From positions 1 to 44,341 of the forward strand of contig CAKVOK010000026.1 of NCBI GenBank assembly GCA_934792465.1: 44,341 bases of DNA. The letters run 5' to 3'. How positions within the stretch are numbered: position 1 is the first letter of the stretch; each line of letters begins with the position of its first letter. Shown here piece by piece: positions 29,859 through 37,558 of this stretch. A program made the position numbers and the translations under genes. Source of the DNA: an uncultured Clostridia bacterium (GTDB lineage: Bacteria; Bacillota; Clostridia; RUG12999). Under the pieces are notes generated by a model, which saw only the letters and a program-made list of their open reading frames with translations, was not told the origin of the DNA and did no database searches.

Positions 29859-31658
29859 ATGAATAATATATACAGAGCGCATATACTTGTGTGCGGCGGT
29901 ACGGGATGTACATCATCGGGTTCACCGAAAATTCATGACGAATTTGAGGCACAGCTCAAAGCAAATCATCTTGAAAACGAAGTAAAGGTTGTTCAGACGG
30001 GCTGCTTCGGTCTTTGCGCACTCGGTCCCGTTGTAATCGTATACCCGGAGGGTGCTTTCTACAGCATGGTAAAGGTAGAGGACGTTAAGGAAATCGTTGA
30101 AGAACATCTCTTAAAAGGAAGAGTTGTAACAAGACTTTTGTATGAGGAAACAGTTCACGAGAACGATTCCATAAAATCTCTTAATGAGGTTAATTTCTAT
30201 AAAAAACAGCACAGGGTTGCACTTCGTAACTGCGGTGTTATCGACCCTGAAAATATCGAAGAATACATAGCTATGGACGGCTATCAGGCACTCGGAAAGG
30301 TGCTTACGAAAATGACTCCGCAGGAGGTTATTGACGAAATCAAAGCTTCCGGACTCAGAGGCCGCGGCGGCGCAGGCTTCCCGACAGGTATGAAATGGCA
30401 GTTTGCGGCAGGTTCGCAGGCAGACCAAAAATATGTCTGTTGTAACGCCGATGAGGGCGACCCGGGTGCATTCATGGACAGAAGCGTTCTTGAAGGCGAC
30501 CCTCATGCGGTTATAGAAGCTATGGCGATTGCCGCATATGCAATAGGCGCAAATCAGGGTTACATATATATCAGAGCCGAATATCCCATAGCGGTTGAAA
30601 GACTCAGAATAGCTATAGCACAGGCGAAAGAATACGGCTTGCTCGGTGAAAATATCATGGGTACAGGCTTCAGCTTTGACCTCGACCTCCGTCTTGGTGC
30701 AGGCGCATTCGTATGCGGTGAGGAAACAGCACTTATGAACTCAATCGAGGGCATGAGAGGAGAACCTCGTCCCCGTCCGCCGTTCCCGGCTGTAAAAGGC
30801 TTGTTCGGCAAACCGACGCTTCTTAATAACGTTGAAACATATGCAAATATTACACAGATTATAAATAACGGTGCGGAATGGTTTGCTTCCATGGGTACTG
30901 AAAAGAGTAAGGGTACTAAGGTATTCGCACTCGGCGGCAAAATCAACAACACGGGTCTTGTTGAAGTTCCTATGGGAACAACTCTTCGTGAAATCATAGA
31001 AGAAATCGGCGGCGGTATTCCGAACGGCAAGAAGTTCAAAGCTGCTCAGACGGGCGGACCTTCCGGCGGATGTATTCCGGCACACCTTATAGATACACCT
31101 ATAGATTACGATTCTCTTATGAGCATCGGTTCGATGATGGGAAGCGGCGGTCTTATCGTTATGGACGAGGACAACTGTATGGTTGATATAGCCAAATTCT
31201 TCCTTGAATTTACGGTTGACGAATCATGCGGTAAATGTGCGCCGTGCCGTATCGGTACAAAAAGACTTCTTGAAATCCTTGACAAAATCACAAAGGGCAA
31301 GGGTACGCTTGAGGATATAGACAGACTTGAAACACTTTGCGAAAGCATTAAATCTTCCGCACTCTGCGGTCTCGGTCAGACAGCTCCGAACCCCGTATTA
31401 AGCACGCTTAAATATTTCAGAGATGAGTATATCGCTCACGTTGTGGATAAGAAATGTCCCGCCGGCGTTTGTAAAGCACTCCTTTCATACAAGATTGTCG
31501 AAGATAAATGTAAGGGCTGCAGCGCTTGTTCGAGAAAATGTCCGGTCGGCGCAATTTCCGGCGTAATTAAGAGTCCGTATAAGATTGATACAACGAAATG
31601 CGTTAAGTGCGGAGTATGTATGGATACTTGTAGATTTGACGCCATTGTAAAGGAATAA
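29859..31658 (+). CDS. hydB: HydB/HndC flavin subunit of electron-bifurcating [FeFe] hydrogenase
   Basis: A 599-residue NuoF-like subunit that binds FMN and NAD(P)H. The N-terminal [2Fe-2S] domain has C12, C17, C49 and C53. The NuoF core follows, with GLRGRGGAGFPTGMKW (FMN/NADH loop), an SLBB region, and the [4Fe-4S] motif ESCGKCAPCRIGT. At the C-terminus are two ferredoxin motifs (CKGCSACSRKCP, CVKCGVCMDTC). This layout is that of bifurcating HydB subunits, which use NADH and reduced ferredoxin together to make H2, or the reverse. The start is ATG 29859, behind GAGGAGG. The next gene, hydA, begins 13 nt later. Confidence 0.95.
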   Translation: MNNIYRAHILVCGGTGCTSSGSPKIHDEFEAQLKANHLENEVKVVQTGCFGLCALGPVVIVYPEGAFYSMVKVEDVKEIVEEHLLKGRVVTRLLYEETVHENDSIKSLNEVNFYKKQHRVALRNCGVIDPENIEEYIAMDGYQALGKVLTKMTPQEVIDEIKASGLRGRGGAGFPTGMKWQFAAGSQADQKYVCCNADEGDPGAFMDRSVLEGDPHAVIEAMAIAAYAIGANQGYIYIRAEYPIAVERLRIAIAQAKEYGLLGENIMGTGFSFDLDLRLGAGAFVCGEETALMNSIEGMRGEPRPRPPFPAVKGLFGKPTLLNNVETYANITQIINNGAEWFASMGTEKSKGTKVFALGGKINNTGLVEVPMGTTLREIIEEIGGGIPNGKKFKAAQTGGPSGGCIPAHLIDTPIDYDSLMSIGSMMGSGGLIVMDEDNCMVDIAKFFLEFTVDESCGKCAPCRIGTKRLLEILDKITKGKGTLEDIDRLETLCESIKSSALCGLGQTAPNPVLSTLKYFRDEYIAHVVDKKCPAGVCKALLSYKIVEDKCKGCSACSRKCPVGAISGVIKSPYKIDTTKCVKCGVCMDTCRFDAIVKE

Positions 31659-31671
31659 GGGAGTGAAAACG

Positions 31672-33408
31672 ATGATAAATGTATATATAGACGGTATAAA
31701 ATTGGAAGTAGAAGCGGGTACTACCATTTTAGAGGCAGCTCACGCAGCCGGAATTGAAATCCCCACGCTCTGCTACTTAAAAGATGTAAACGAAATAGGC
31801 GCTTGCCGTATGTGCGTTGTCGAAATCAAAGGCGCAAGAAATCTCCAGGCAGCCTGTGTATATCCGCTCGACAGAGAGGGTACGGAAGTATTTACAAATT
31901 CGCCGAAAGTTCGTGCGGCAAGAAAAGCTACGCTTGAACTCATTCTTTCCAACCACGAGAGAAAATGTCTTACGTGCGTAAGAAACCGTAACTGTGAGCT
32001 TCAGGAGCTTGCGGAAAAACTCGGCGTTGAGGATATTCCGTTCGAGGGTGAAAATATCCATTATGATTTGGATAATCTTTCACATTCGCTTGTTCGTGAT
32101 AACAATAAATGTATTCTTTGCCGCAGATGCGTATCCGTATGTAACAACGTGCAGACAGTATCTGTAATAAATGCCGCAAACCGCGGATTTGCAACGAGAA
32201 TAGGATGCGCATTCGATATGACGCTCGACGAAGTTCCGTGCGTATACTGCGGACAGTGTATAACGGCTTGTCCGGTAGGCGCATTGAAAGAAAAAGAAGA
32301 GATTGATAATGTTTGGGAAGCACTTGCGGACGATTCTAAATATGTTGTTGTTCAGACAGCACCGGCTGTACGTGCAGGTCTCGGCGAAGAATTCGGTGCT
32401 CCTATAGGAACGGCGGTAACCGGAAAAATGGTTGCTGCGCTTCGCAGAATCGGATTTAATAAAGTATTTGATACAGACTTTGCGGCAGACCTTACAATAA
32501 TGGAAGAGGGAACAGAGCTTCTCGAAAGACTTAAAAACGGCGGTACACTCCCGATGATTACGTCATGCTCACCGGGCTGGGTAAAATTCTGTGAGCATTA
32601 CTATCCGGAATTTATTCCGAACCTTTCAAGCTGCAAATCACCTCACCAGATGTTCGGCGCAGTTCTTAAAACATATTTTGCGGAAAAAGCCGGCATAAAT
32701 CCGAAAGATGTATATGTTGTATCGGTAATGCCGTGCTCATCAAAGAAATATGAATCAAAGCGTGAAGAGATGAATGAAAACGGACTTCGTGACATAGACA
32801 GCGTAATTACGACACGCGAGCTTGCGAAGATGATAAAGCAGGCTAATATAAACTTTAATGCACTTCCGGACGAACAGTTTGACGATCCGTTCGGCATAGG
32901 TACGGGCGCAGGAGTAATATTCGGTGCAACGGGCGGTGTTATGGAAGCGGCTGTCAGAACGGTTAAAGAAATCGTAGAGGGCAAAGAAGCCGATAAGATT
33001 GATTATGACGAAATCCGCGGCGTTGAGGGAATTAAAACGGCTACGGTGAAAGTAGGCGATACAGACGTTAAGATTGCGGTAGCTCACGGTCTGGGCAATG
33101 CAAGAAAACTGCTTGACGATATAAAAGCAGGAAAAGCGGATTATCATTTCATAGAAATCATGGCTTGTCCGGGCGGATGTGTAACCGGCGGAGGTCAGCC
33201 GATAGTCGATTCACGCACGAAGATGGATATAGACGTGAGAGCGGCGAGAGCAAAAGCTATCTATGAAGAAGATAAAAACCTGCCGATACGTAAATCTCAT
33301 AAGAATCCGGCAATCGTGAAAATTTATGAAGAATTTCTCGGCAAGCCGTGCGGTCATAAATCGCATGAACTGCTCCATACTCATTATACAAAGAGAGATA
33401 AATTTTAA
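31672..33408 (+). CDS. hydA: [FeFe] hydrogenase catalytic subunit HydA/HndD (group A3 type)
   Basis: A 578-residue subunit with an N-terminal [2Fe-2S] (CYLKDVNEIGACRMC), a His-Cys3 [4Fe-4S] (H95-C99-C102-C108), two ferredoxin clusters (CILCRRCVSVC, CVYCGQCITAC), and then the H-cluster domain: L1 TSCSPGWV (297-304), L2 MPCSSKK (353-359), L3 MACPGGC with GGGQP (497-510). The small-subunit domain is fused at the C-terminus. A Ser follows the L1 Cys where many monomeric enzymes have Cys, as in other bifurcating enzymes. The start ATG 31672 follows AAGGGAG. The maturases HydE, HydF and HydG are not in the window. Confidence 0.96.
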   Translation: MINVYIDGIKLEVEAGTTILEAAHAAGIEIPTLCYLKDVNEIGACRMCVVEIKGARNLQAACVYPLDREGTEVFTNSPKVRAARKATLELILSNHERKCLTCVRNRNCELQELAEKLGVEDIPFEGENIHYDLDNLSHSLVRDNNKCILCRRCVSVCNNVQTVSVINAANRGFATRIGCAFDMTLDEVPCVYCGQCITACPVGALKEKEEIDNVWEALADDSKYVVVQTAPAVRAGLGEEFGAPIGTAVTGKMVAALRRIGFNKVFDTDFAADLTIMEEGTELLERLKNGGTLPMITSCSPGWVKFCEHYYPEFIPNLSSCKSPHQMFGAVLKTYFAEKAGINPKDVYVVSVMPCSSKKYESKREEMNENGLRDIDSVITTRELAKMIKQANINFNALPDEQFDDPFGIGTGAGVIFGATGGVMEAAVRTVKEIVEGKEADKIDYDEIRGVEGIKTATVKVGDTDVKIAVAHGLGNARKLLDDIKAGKADYHFIEIMACPGGCVTGGGQPIVDSRTKMDIDVRAARAKAIYEEDKNLPIRKSHKNPAIVKIYEEFLGKPCGHKSHELLHTHYTKRDKF

Positions 33409-33471
33409 TTAAATATGTATAGAAAAAATCGGGAATTATAGTACTTCTCGATAAAACGGAGTTGCTAAAAG

Positions 33472-33505
33472 ACACGCATATCACTTTTTAAGGTGGTATG
33501 CGTGT
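33472..33505 (+). terminator. Terminator after hydA (probably bidirectional)
   Basis: ACACGCATATCAC (33472-33484) pairs with GTGGTATGCGTGT (33493-33505) with a single wobble. It is preceded by AAAAG and followed by TTTCTC. It lies between convergent hydA and the oxidoreductase gene and can serve both. Confidence 0.82.
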
Positions 33506-33513
33506 TTCTCTTA

Positions 33514-34455
33514 TTAATTTTCGTATATCTTTTCTATGGCGCTGATTACGGCTTTTCCGTATTCTCCGTCGGTTATTTCCGATTCCTTGCCTTCAATGAA
33601 ATTGGCAAATTCTTTCAGCTGACGATCCATGAAGAGTCCGTCCTCACAAACGTCAGAATCCTCCCATTTTCCGTTTTTATATTCTCTTAAACGTATTCCG
33701 TCCGATACATTTAGCGCACCGTCGGTGAAATAATAAATAACCTCATAGCCGCAGCAGCCGTAGCCGGAAAAGGTTACGGAAGCACTGAATCCGTCTTTGA
33801 ATCTCATCATATATTGAGCGTGTCCCTCTATATCGCAGGCGTTTTTGCTGTTCGCGCAAACAGAGAAAATTTCCGGTTTCTGTACGCCGACCATGTAAAA
33901 TATTTTGTCTATGGCGTGCGCTCCGTAATTCATAACAATACCGCCTCCGGAGGTGGATTTTTGCAAAAACCATTTCGGGCGGTTTTTGTCAAAATAATTT
34001 GTGGTTCTTCTTTCTTCGTACATAATAAACTTGCCGAGCCTGCCGCTCTCAATGCATTCTTTGACGGCACGGTTTGCGGCGAAATATCGCTGTACATGAC
34101 CTACGGCAAGTTTCTTGCCGCTTTTTTTCGCTGCTTCAAGCATTTTGTCGCATTCGGCGACGGTATTCGCCATTGGTTTTTCTACAAGCACATGGATTCC
34201 GTGTTCGAGAAAAAATACCGCAGCTTCACAATGCAGAAAATGAGGAAGATTCAGTATAACCGCTTCCGCATCGGTTTTGCCCGGAATGTCATGATAATCG
34301 GCGAATACGGGTACGCAGTATTTTTCGCCGAATACTTCGGCTTTTTCTGTGTTCGTGTCGCATACGGCGCAAAGCTCAAATTCGTCCGAATGTTCAATGG
34401 CGGTAAGATGCTCGATACCGATACTGCCCGTCCCTATTACAGCTGTTTTAATCAT
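33514..34455 (-). CDS. Gfo/Idh/MocA-family oxidoreductase
   Basis: A 313-residue NAD(P)-dependent sugar oxidoreductase. The Rossmann loop is AVIGTGSIGIEH at residues 4-15, the conserved catalytic-region motif is VLVEKPMANT, and the C-terminal half is an alpha/beta domain with GGGIVMNYGAHAIDKIFYM (conserved His/Asp). The substrate is unknown; family members oxidise sugars, inositols or sugar acids. It overlaps the upstream isomerase gene by 8 nt and is the last gene of a tetR-isomerase-oxidoreductase operon. The isomerase partner suggests inositol-like or rare-sugar metabolism. Confidence 0.92.
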   Translation of the reverse strand: MIKTAVIGTGSIGIEHLTAIEHSDEFELCAVCDTNTEKAEVFGEKYCVPVFADYHDIPGKTDAEAVILNLPHFLHCEAAVFFLEHGIHVLVEKPMANTVAECDKMLEAAKKSGKKLAVGHVQRYFAANRAVKECIESGRLGKFIMYEERRTTNYFDKNRPKWFLQKSTSGGGIVMNYGAHAIDKIFYMVGVQKPEIFSVCANSKNACDIEGHAQYMMRFKDGFSASVTFSGYGCCGYEVIYYFTDGALNVSDGIRLREYKNGKWEDSDVCEDGLFMDRQLKEFANFIEGKESEITDGEYGKAVISAIEKIYEN

Positions 34456-35212
34456 TGTTATCCACCTCGCAAAGTAATTTTTTCATAATCTCTGTTTCTT
34501 CTTTAAGTCCCTGTAAATCGGAGTTTTTCAAAAACTCAAAAAGCATATATGTATCTGTGCTGCTTTCATGCAAAATTTTTATAAAGCTGCGCCAGAGTGC
34601 TTCGCCGTCCTTCACGGAATATCGGCAAAAATCGGAATCTACGTAAAAAACGTGAACTATTTTAAGATACGGAGTCAATGCCTTTAATGTTTCCTCGTTT
34701 TCCTTTTCGCTTATCCTCGGGTCATATTGGAAATACATTCCGAGATTTTCGCACGCAGCGTCATTCATAAGGCGCAGTGCGGAAGCTTTGGAATCCGTAT
34801 ACGTGTCGTTGTGAAATTCAAAGGCTATTTGAATATTTTCGGCAGCTGCCGCACGGCATACAGCTTTTGTTTCCTCCAGCAGAGGCGCATATTCCGATTC
34901 CGTAACATCGCAGGAGGCTTTGCAGCCGCCCCAGATTCGTATAATGTTAGTGCCGAGAGCTTTGGCGGATGCTATGTATTTGTTTATATCATCGTTTTTG
35001 CCAAGCCGAAAATACGAACCGTAGGAAGAAACGCATATGCCGGCGGAAATCGTCTTTTCTTTTACGGCTTCGGCGGTTTTTGTGTCGCCGGGCAATACGT
35101 GAGCGTCGCTGCCCCATTCGATTGCGGAAAGGCTGCATTTTTTTGCGTAGTTTATAATGTCATCTGCGCTAAGTTCACGAAATGTGACAGATGTCAATCC
35201 GAGTTTTAGCAT
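34448..35212 (-). CDS. Sugar phosphate isomerase/epimerase-like TIM-barrel protein
   Basis: A 254-residue xylose-isomerase-like barrel (AP endonuclease 2 superfamily). It opens with KLGLTSVTFRELSADDII, then SLSAIEWGSDAHV, NIIRIWGG, IQIAFEFHNDTYTD (metal-binding Glu/His), LGMYFQYDPR and a C-terminal YMLFEFLK. The conserved acidic residues at strand ends suit a divalent metal site. No specific substrate can be assigned. It lies 19 nt after the TetR gene and is coupled to the oxidoreductase gene. Confidence 0.88.
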   Translation of the reverse strand: MLKLGLTSVTFRELSADDIINYAKKCSLSAIEWGSDAHVLPGDTKTAEAVKEKTISAGICVSSYGSYFRLGKNDDINKYIASAKALGTNIIRIWGGCKASCDVTESEYAPLLEETKAVCRAAAAENIQIAFEFHNDTYTDSKASALRLMNDAACENLGMYFQYDPRISEKENEETLKALTPYLKIVHVFYVDSDFCRYSVKDGEALWRSFIKILHESSTDTYMLFEFLKNSDLQGLKEETEIMKKLLCEVDNND

Positions 35213-35231
35213 GTAAATACTCTCCTTTCGG

Positions 35232-35858
35232 CTATAAAGCCAGATAATTCAGAATAGAATCGGTTACGATTCGTATTCTTTCATTCATTGTTTCTTCATT
35301 TTCCAAGTCTATATGTATTACTTTGGAAAGAGTGTATATATTTGAAAAATATGAAAATGCGCCCATAATCAGCGAGAGCATAACTTGTTTTTCGTTTACC
35401 TTTTCGTTGAATATTTTTTCGGACTTGCCTTTTTCAACGACCCGACCGAGCATTTTCAGCATAGGGTCTTTTATATTAAGCGCACCGCTCGCTTCTATGT
35501 ATTTCGCTTCGTTCAGATTTTCCCACATTATGAGCCTTACAAAATTCGGGTTGCCTTTTAAAAACATGAAATATTCACGTACAATGGTTTCGATTGTTTC
35601 CTTGCAGTCCGCATTCCGTGAGATAATCACATTTTCAAGCTCGGACAGCTTGGAATATTCGTTATAGATAACGGTTTCGTATAGCTTTTCCTTGCTTTTG
35701 TAGTATTGGTATATCATGTTTTTGTTAAAGCCGGATATGCGTGCAATCTCGTCAATTCTTGCGCCCGCAAGTCCTTTTTGGGCGAATTCGTCTTCGGCCG
35801 CTTCAAGTATTTTCGCTTTTGTTAAAGCACTGTTTCTCGTCTTTTTTTCGTCAGACAT
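35232..35858 (-). CDS. TetR-family transcriptional regulator
   Basis: A 208-residue regulator. The helix-turn-helix is GARIDEIARISGFNKNMIYQYY (residues about 35-56), followed by the usual KSKEKLYETV. The C-terminal helical ligand domain is diverged. ATG 35858 is chosen because GGAAAGGA is correctly spaced; an ATG at 35870 abuts that site. The gene is preceded by the second copy of the 83-bp leader repeat, and further upstream by a promoter overlapping a TAAC/GTTA palindrome, a likely self-operator. It probably controls the isomerase and oxidoreductase genes downstream. Confidence 0.92.
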   Translation of the reverse strand: MSDEKKTRNSALTKAKILEAAEDEFAQKGLAGARIDEIARISGFNKNMIYQYYKSKEKLYETVIYNEYSKLSELENVIISRNADCKETIETIVREYFMFLKGNPNFVRLIMWENLNEAKYIEASGALNIKDPMLKMLGRVVEKGKSEKIFNEKVNEKQVMLSLIMGAFSYFSNIYTLSKVIHIDLENEETMNERIRIVTDSILNYLAL

Positions 35859-35938
35859 ATTTATAACCATTCCTTTCCGGGGTTCAAGGTACCAAACCGA
35901 GTTTGAAAGAAAATTGTCCGGAGTGCCGCTTTGCAGTG
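35856..35938 (-). repeat. 83-bp leader repeat ending at a start codon, copy 2
   Basis: The reverse complement matches 82-164 at about 73 of 83 positions with no gaps, and like that copy it ends at the gene's ATG. The central pairing is TTCAA/TTGAA. The ribosome-binding block GGAAAGGAATGGT is identical in both copies. A shortened relative, with GGTTTTGTG, GAAAGGA and GGTCATAAATATG, precedes the response regulator at 36286-36319. Confidence 0.8.
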
Positions 35939-36024
35939 AGCGGCGCTATGGGTAACTTTATTCAAACTTTAATCTCCGTTTCGTATTGCGGACGGTGATA
36001 CCGCCGATATATTTTATCAATAAG

Positions 36025-36068
36025 TAACTAATTGGTTATATAATAACATAAAAAATCCGGTTTGTCAA
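36025..36068 (-). promoter_or_regulatory. tetR promoter with overlapping operator palindrome
   Basis: On the minus strand TTGACA (36068-36063) and TATTAT (36045-36040) are 17 nt apart. TAACTAATTGGTTA (36025-36038), a palindrome with one mismatched pair, lies immediately downstream, where a bound TetR dimer would block initiation. Between here and the leader repeat (35939-36024) no gene is seen. Confidence 0.7.
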
Positions 36069-36239
36069 TACGTTTAAAAAAATTTTCGGCTTGAGTATGG
36101 AAAAACTGAGCGAAATGTGGTAAAATATAGTAGAAAATATATAAAAAAGGCGGTGGGAAAAGTGATGTTCATAATTTGTTCACAATTTATGCGATTTTTT
36201 GAATATTAGTACTATATTATTTCAAAAACGTCCAATTAA

Positions 36240-36268
36240 TTGAAATAAAAAGGGTATTACTATATAAT
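36240..36268 (+). promoter_or_regulatory. Promoter of the yesN-like regulator
   Basis: TTGAAA (36240-36245) and TATAAT (36263-36268) are spaced by 17 nt, about 49 nt before the start codon. A perfect palindrome CAATTAATTG (36233-36242) overlaps the -35, inside a wider TTTCAA/TTGAAA inverted repeat (36220-36245). It could be a regulator site. The rest of 36069-36219 shows no gene. Confidence 0.65.
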
Positions 36269-36316
36269 GTATATGGATAAAAACAGGTTTTGTGAAAGGA
36301 ATTAACGGTCATAAAT

Positions 36317-37546
36317 ATGTATAAATTAATTATCGCAGATGATGATTCAAGATTTTTGGAAAGGTTTTGCAGGCTTGTCGATTGGAAAGCGCACGGCTTT
36401 GAAGTTGCGGCTATGCTCTTCGACGGCGAGGACGTTATAAAATATATCGAAGAAAACAGTGTTGACGCTGTTATTACGGATATAAGAATGCCTGTAAAAA
36501 CCGGTATAGATGTTGCAAGCTTCATTTATGAGAAGCATCCGGATATTAAAGTCATGTTTTTCAGCGCATACAAAAGCTTTGATTACGCAGTCGAAGCGGT
36601 TGCATACGATGTTGTCGGGTATATTACGAAGCCGATGAATTTTGCACAGCTGAACGAAGCACTGGAAAAGCTGAAAAGCAGCTTGTCAAAGAAAGATTAT
36701 ACAAATAGGTTTATTGATGATAAGGTTATTAAGGCGAGGAAAAAAGCGGTCGGCGAATATTTGTCGGAAGCCGTTGCGGAGCTTAATGCGAGAGAAGCGG
36801 AACTTCGTCCGTCCGGGAATTTGTTCACCTGTGCGCTGATTGGCTTTAAAATACCGAATTTCAGGGAATATGCGGAAAGCATATGGAAACACGGCGAAAA
36901 ACAGCTCTACGATGCATTTATGCGAATCGTGTGCTACGAAACCGAGGAATATTATTCGATTCCGGCGGCATTTTGCGGAGGCGATACAGTGGTTTTGATT
37001 GCGGCAAAGTCGCAGGGAGTTGACGTTGAAAAAGCCGAAAATGATATTAAATTACGAATAAAAGAATGTTTTTCGCTGGAATGTGAAATAAACGGATTTT
37101 ATAAAAAAGATAATCTGAAAGAACTCAGAAAGGATATAAACAGGGAGGAGCGAGGTTTTTTAAGCAACGCAAAGCAGCTTATTTTAAAAAGCGCCGAAGC
37201 GGAGCATACAGAAGAAGATATAAGGAAGATAAACGAGTATATGGATAAAAATTTTAATAAGGATATATCCAAGAAAGATATTGCCGCAATCCTCTATATG
37301 AGCGAATCGTCCGTGAATAGGTTCTTTACGGAGCATATCGGCTGCAAATTTGTGGATTATCTGAATAAAGTGCGGATTGAAAAGGCAAAACAGATGATTA
37401 AAAGCGATACGATACCGATAAGCGAAATTCATAATTATCTGGGGTATAAAAGTAAAGCGCATTTCTTCAAAATCTTCAAACAGTACGTTAAGGATACACC
37501 GCTGAAATACAGGCAGAAACATATGAAAACCGGCAAGGATTCGTAA
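36317..37546 (+). CDS. AraC-type response regulator (YesN-like)
   Basis: A 409-residue regulator. Receiver domain: D8/D9/D10 cluster, phospho-acceptor D55 in VITDIRMP, S83, K105. A linker of about 170 residues has no clear domain. The C-terminal AraC DNA-binding domain (about 305-400) reads DISKKDIAAILYMSESSVNRFF, then ISEIHNYLGYKSKAHFFKIF. In YesMN systems such regulators switch on adjacent polysaccharide-use genes. It is followed after 12 nt by its probable kinase, and the start block resembles the 83-bp leader repeat. Confidence 0.93.
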   Translation: MYKLIIADDDSRFLERFCRLVDWKAHGFEVAAMLFDGEDVIKYIEENSVDAVITDIRMPVKTGIDVASFIYEKHPDIKVMFFSAYKSFDYAVEAVAYDVVGYITKPMNFAQLNEALEKLKSSLSKKDYTNRFIDDKVIKARKKAVGEYLSEAVAELNAREAELRPSGNLFTCALIGFKIPNFREYAESIWKHGEKQLYDAFMRIVCYETEEYYSIPAAFCGGDTVVLIAAKSQGVDVEKAENDIKLRIKECFSLECEINGFYKKDNLKELRKDINREERGFLSNAKQLILKSAEAEHTEEDIRKINEYMDKNFNKDISKKDIAAILYMSESSVNRFFTEHIGCKFVDYLNKVRIEKAKQMIKSDTIPISEIHNYLGYKSKAHFFKIFKQYVKDTPLKYRQKHMKTGKDS

Positions 37547-37558
37547 GAGAGGTGCGTT

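Noticed and set aside
36162..36210. Possible leader peptide of about 14 codons behind GGCGGTGGG
   Set aside because: It is too short, has no regulatory codon run or terminator pair, and lies upstream of the -10 assigned to the yesN-like gene.
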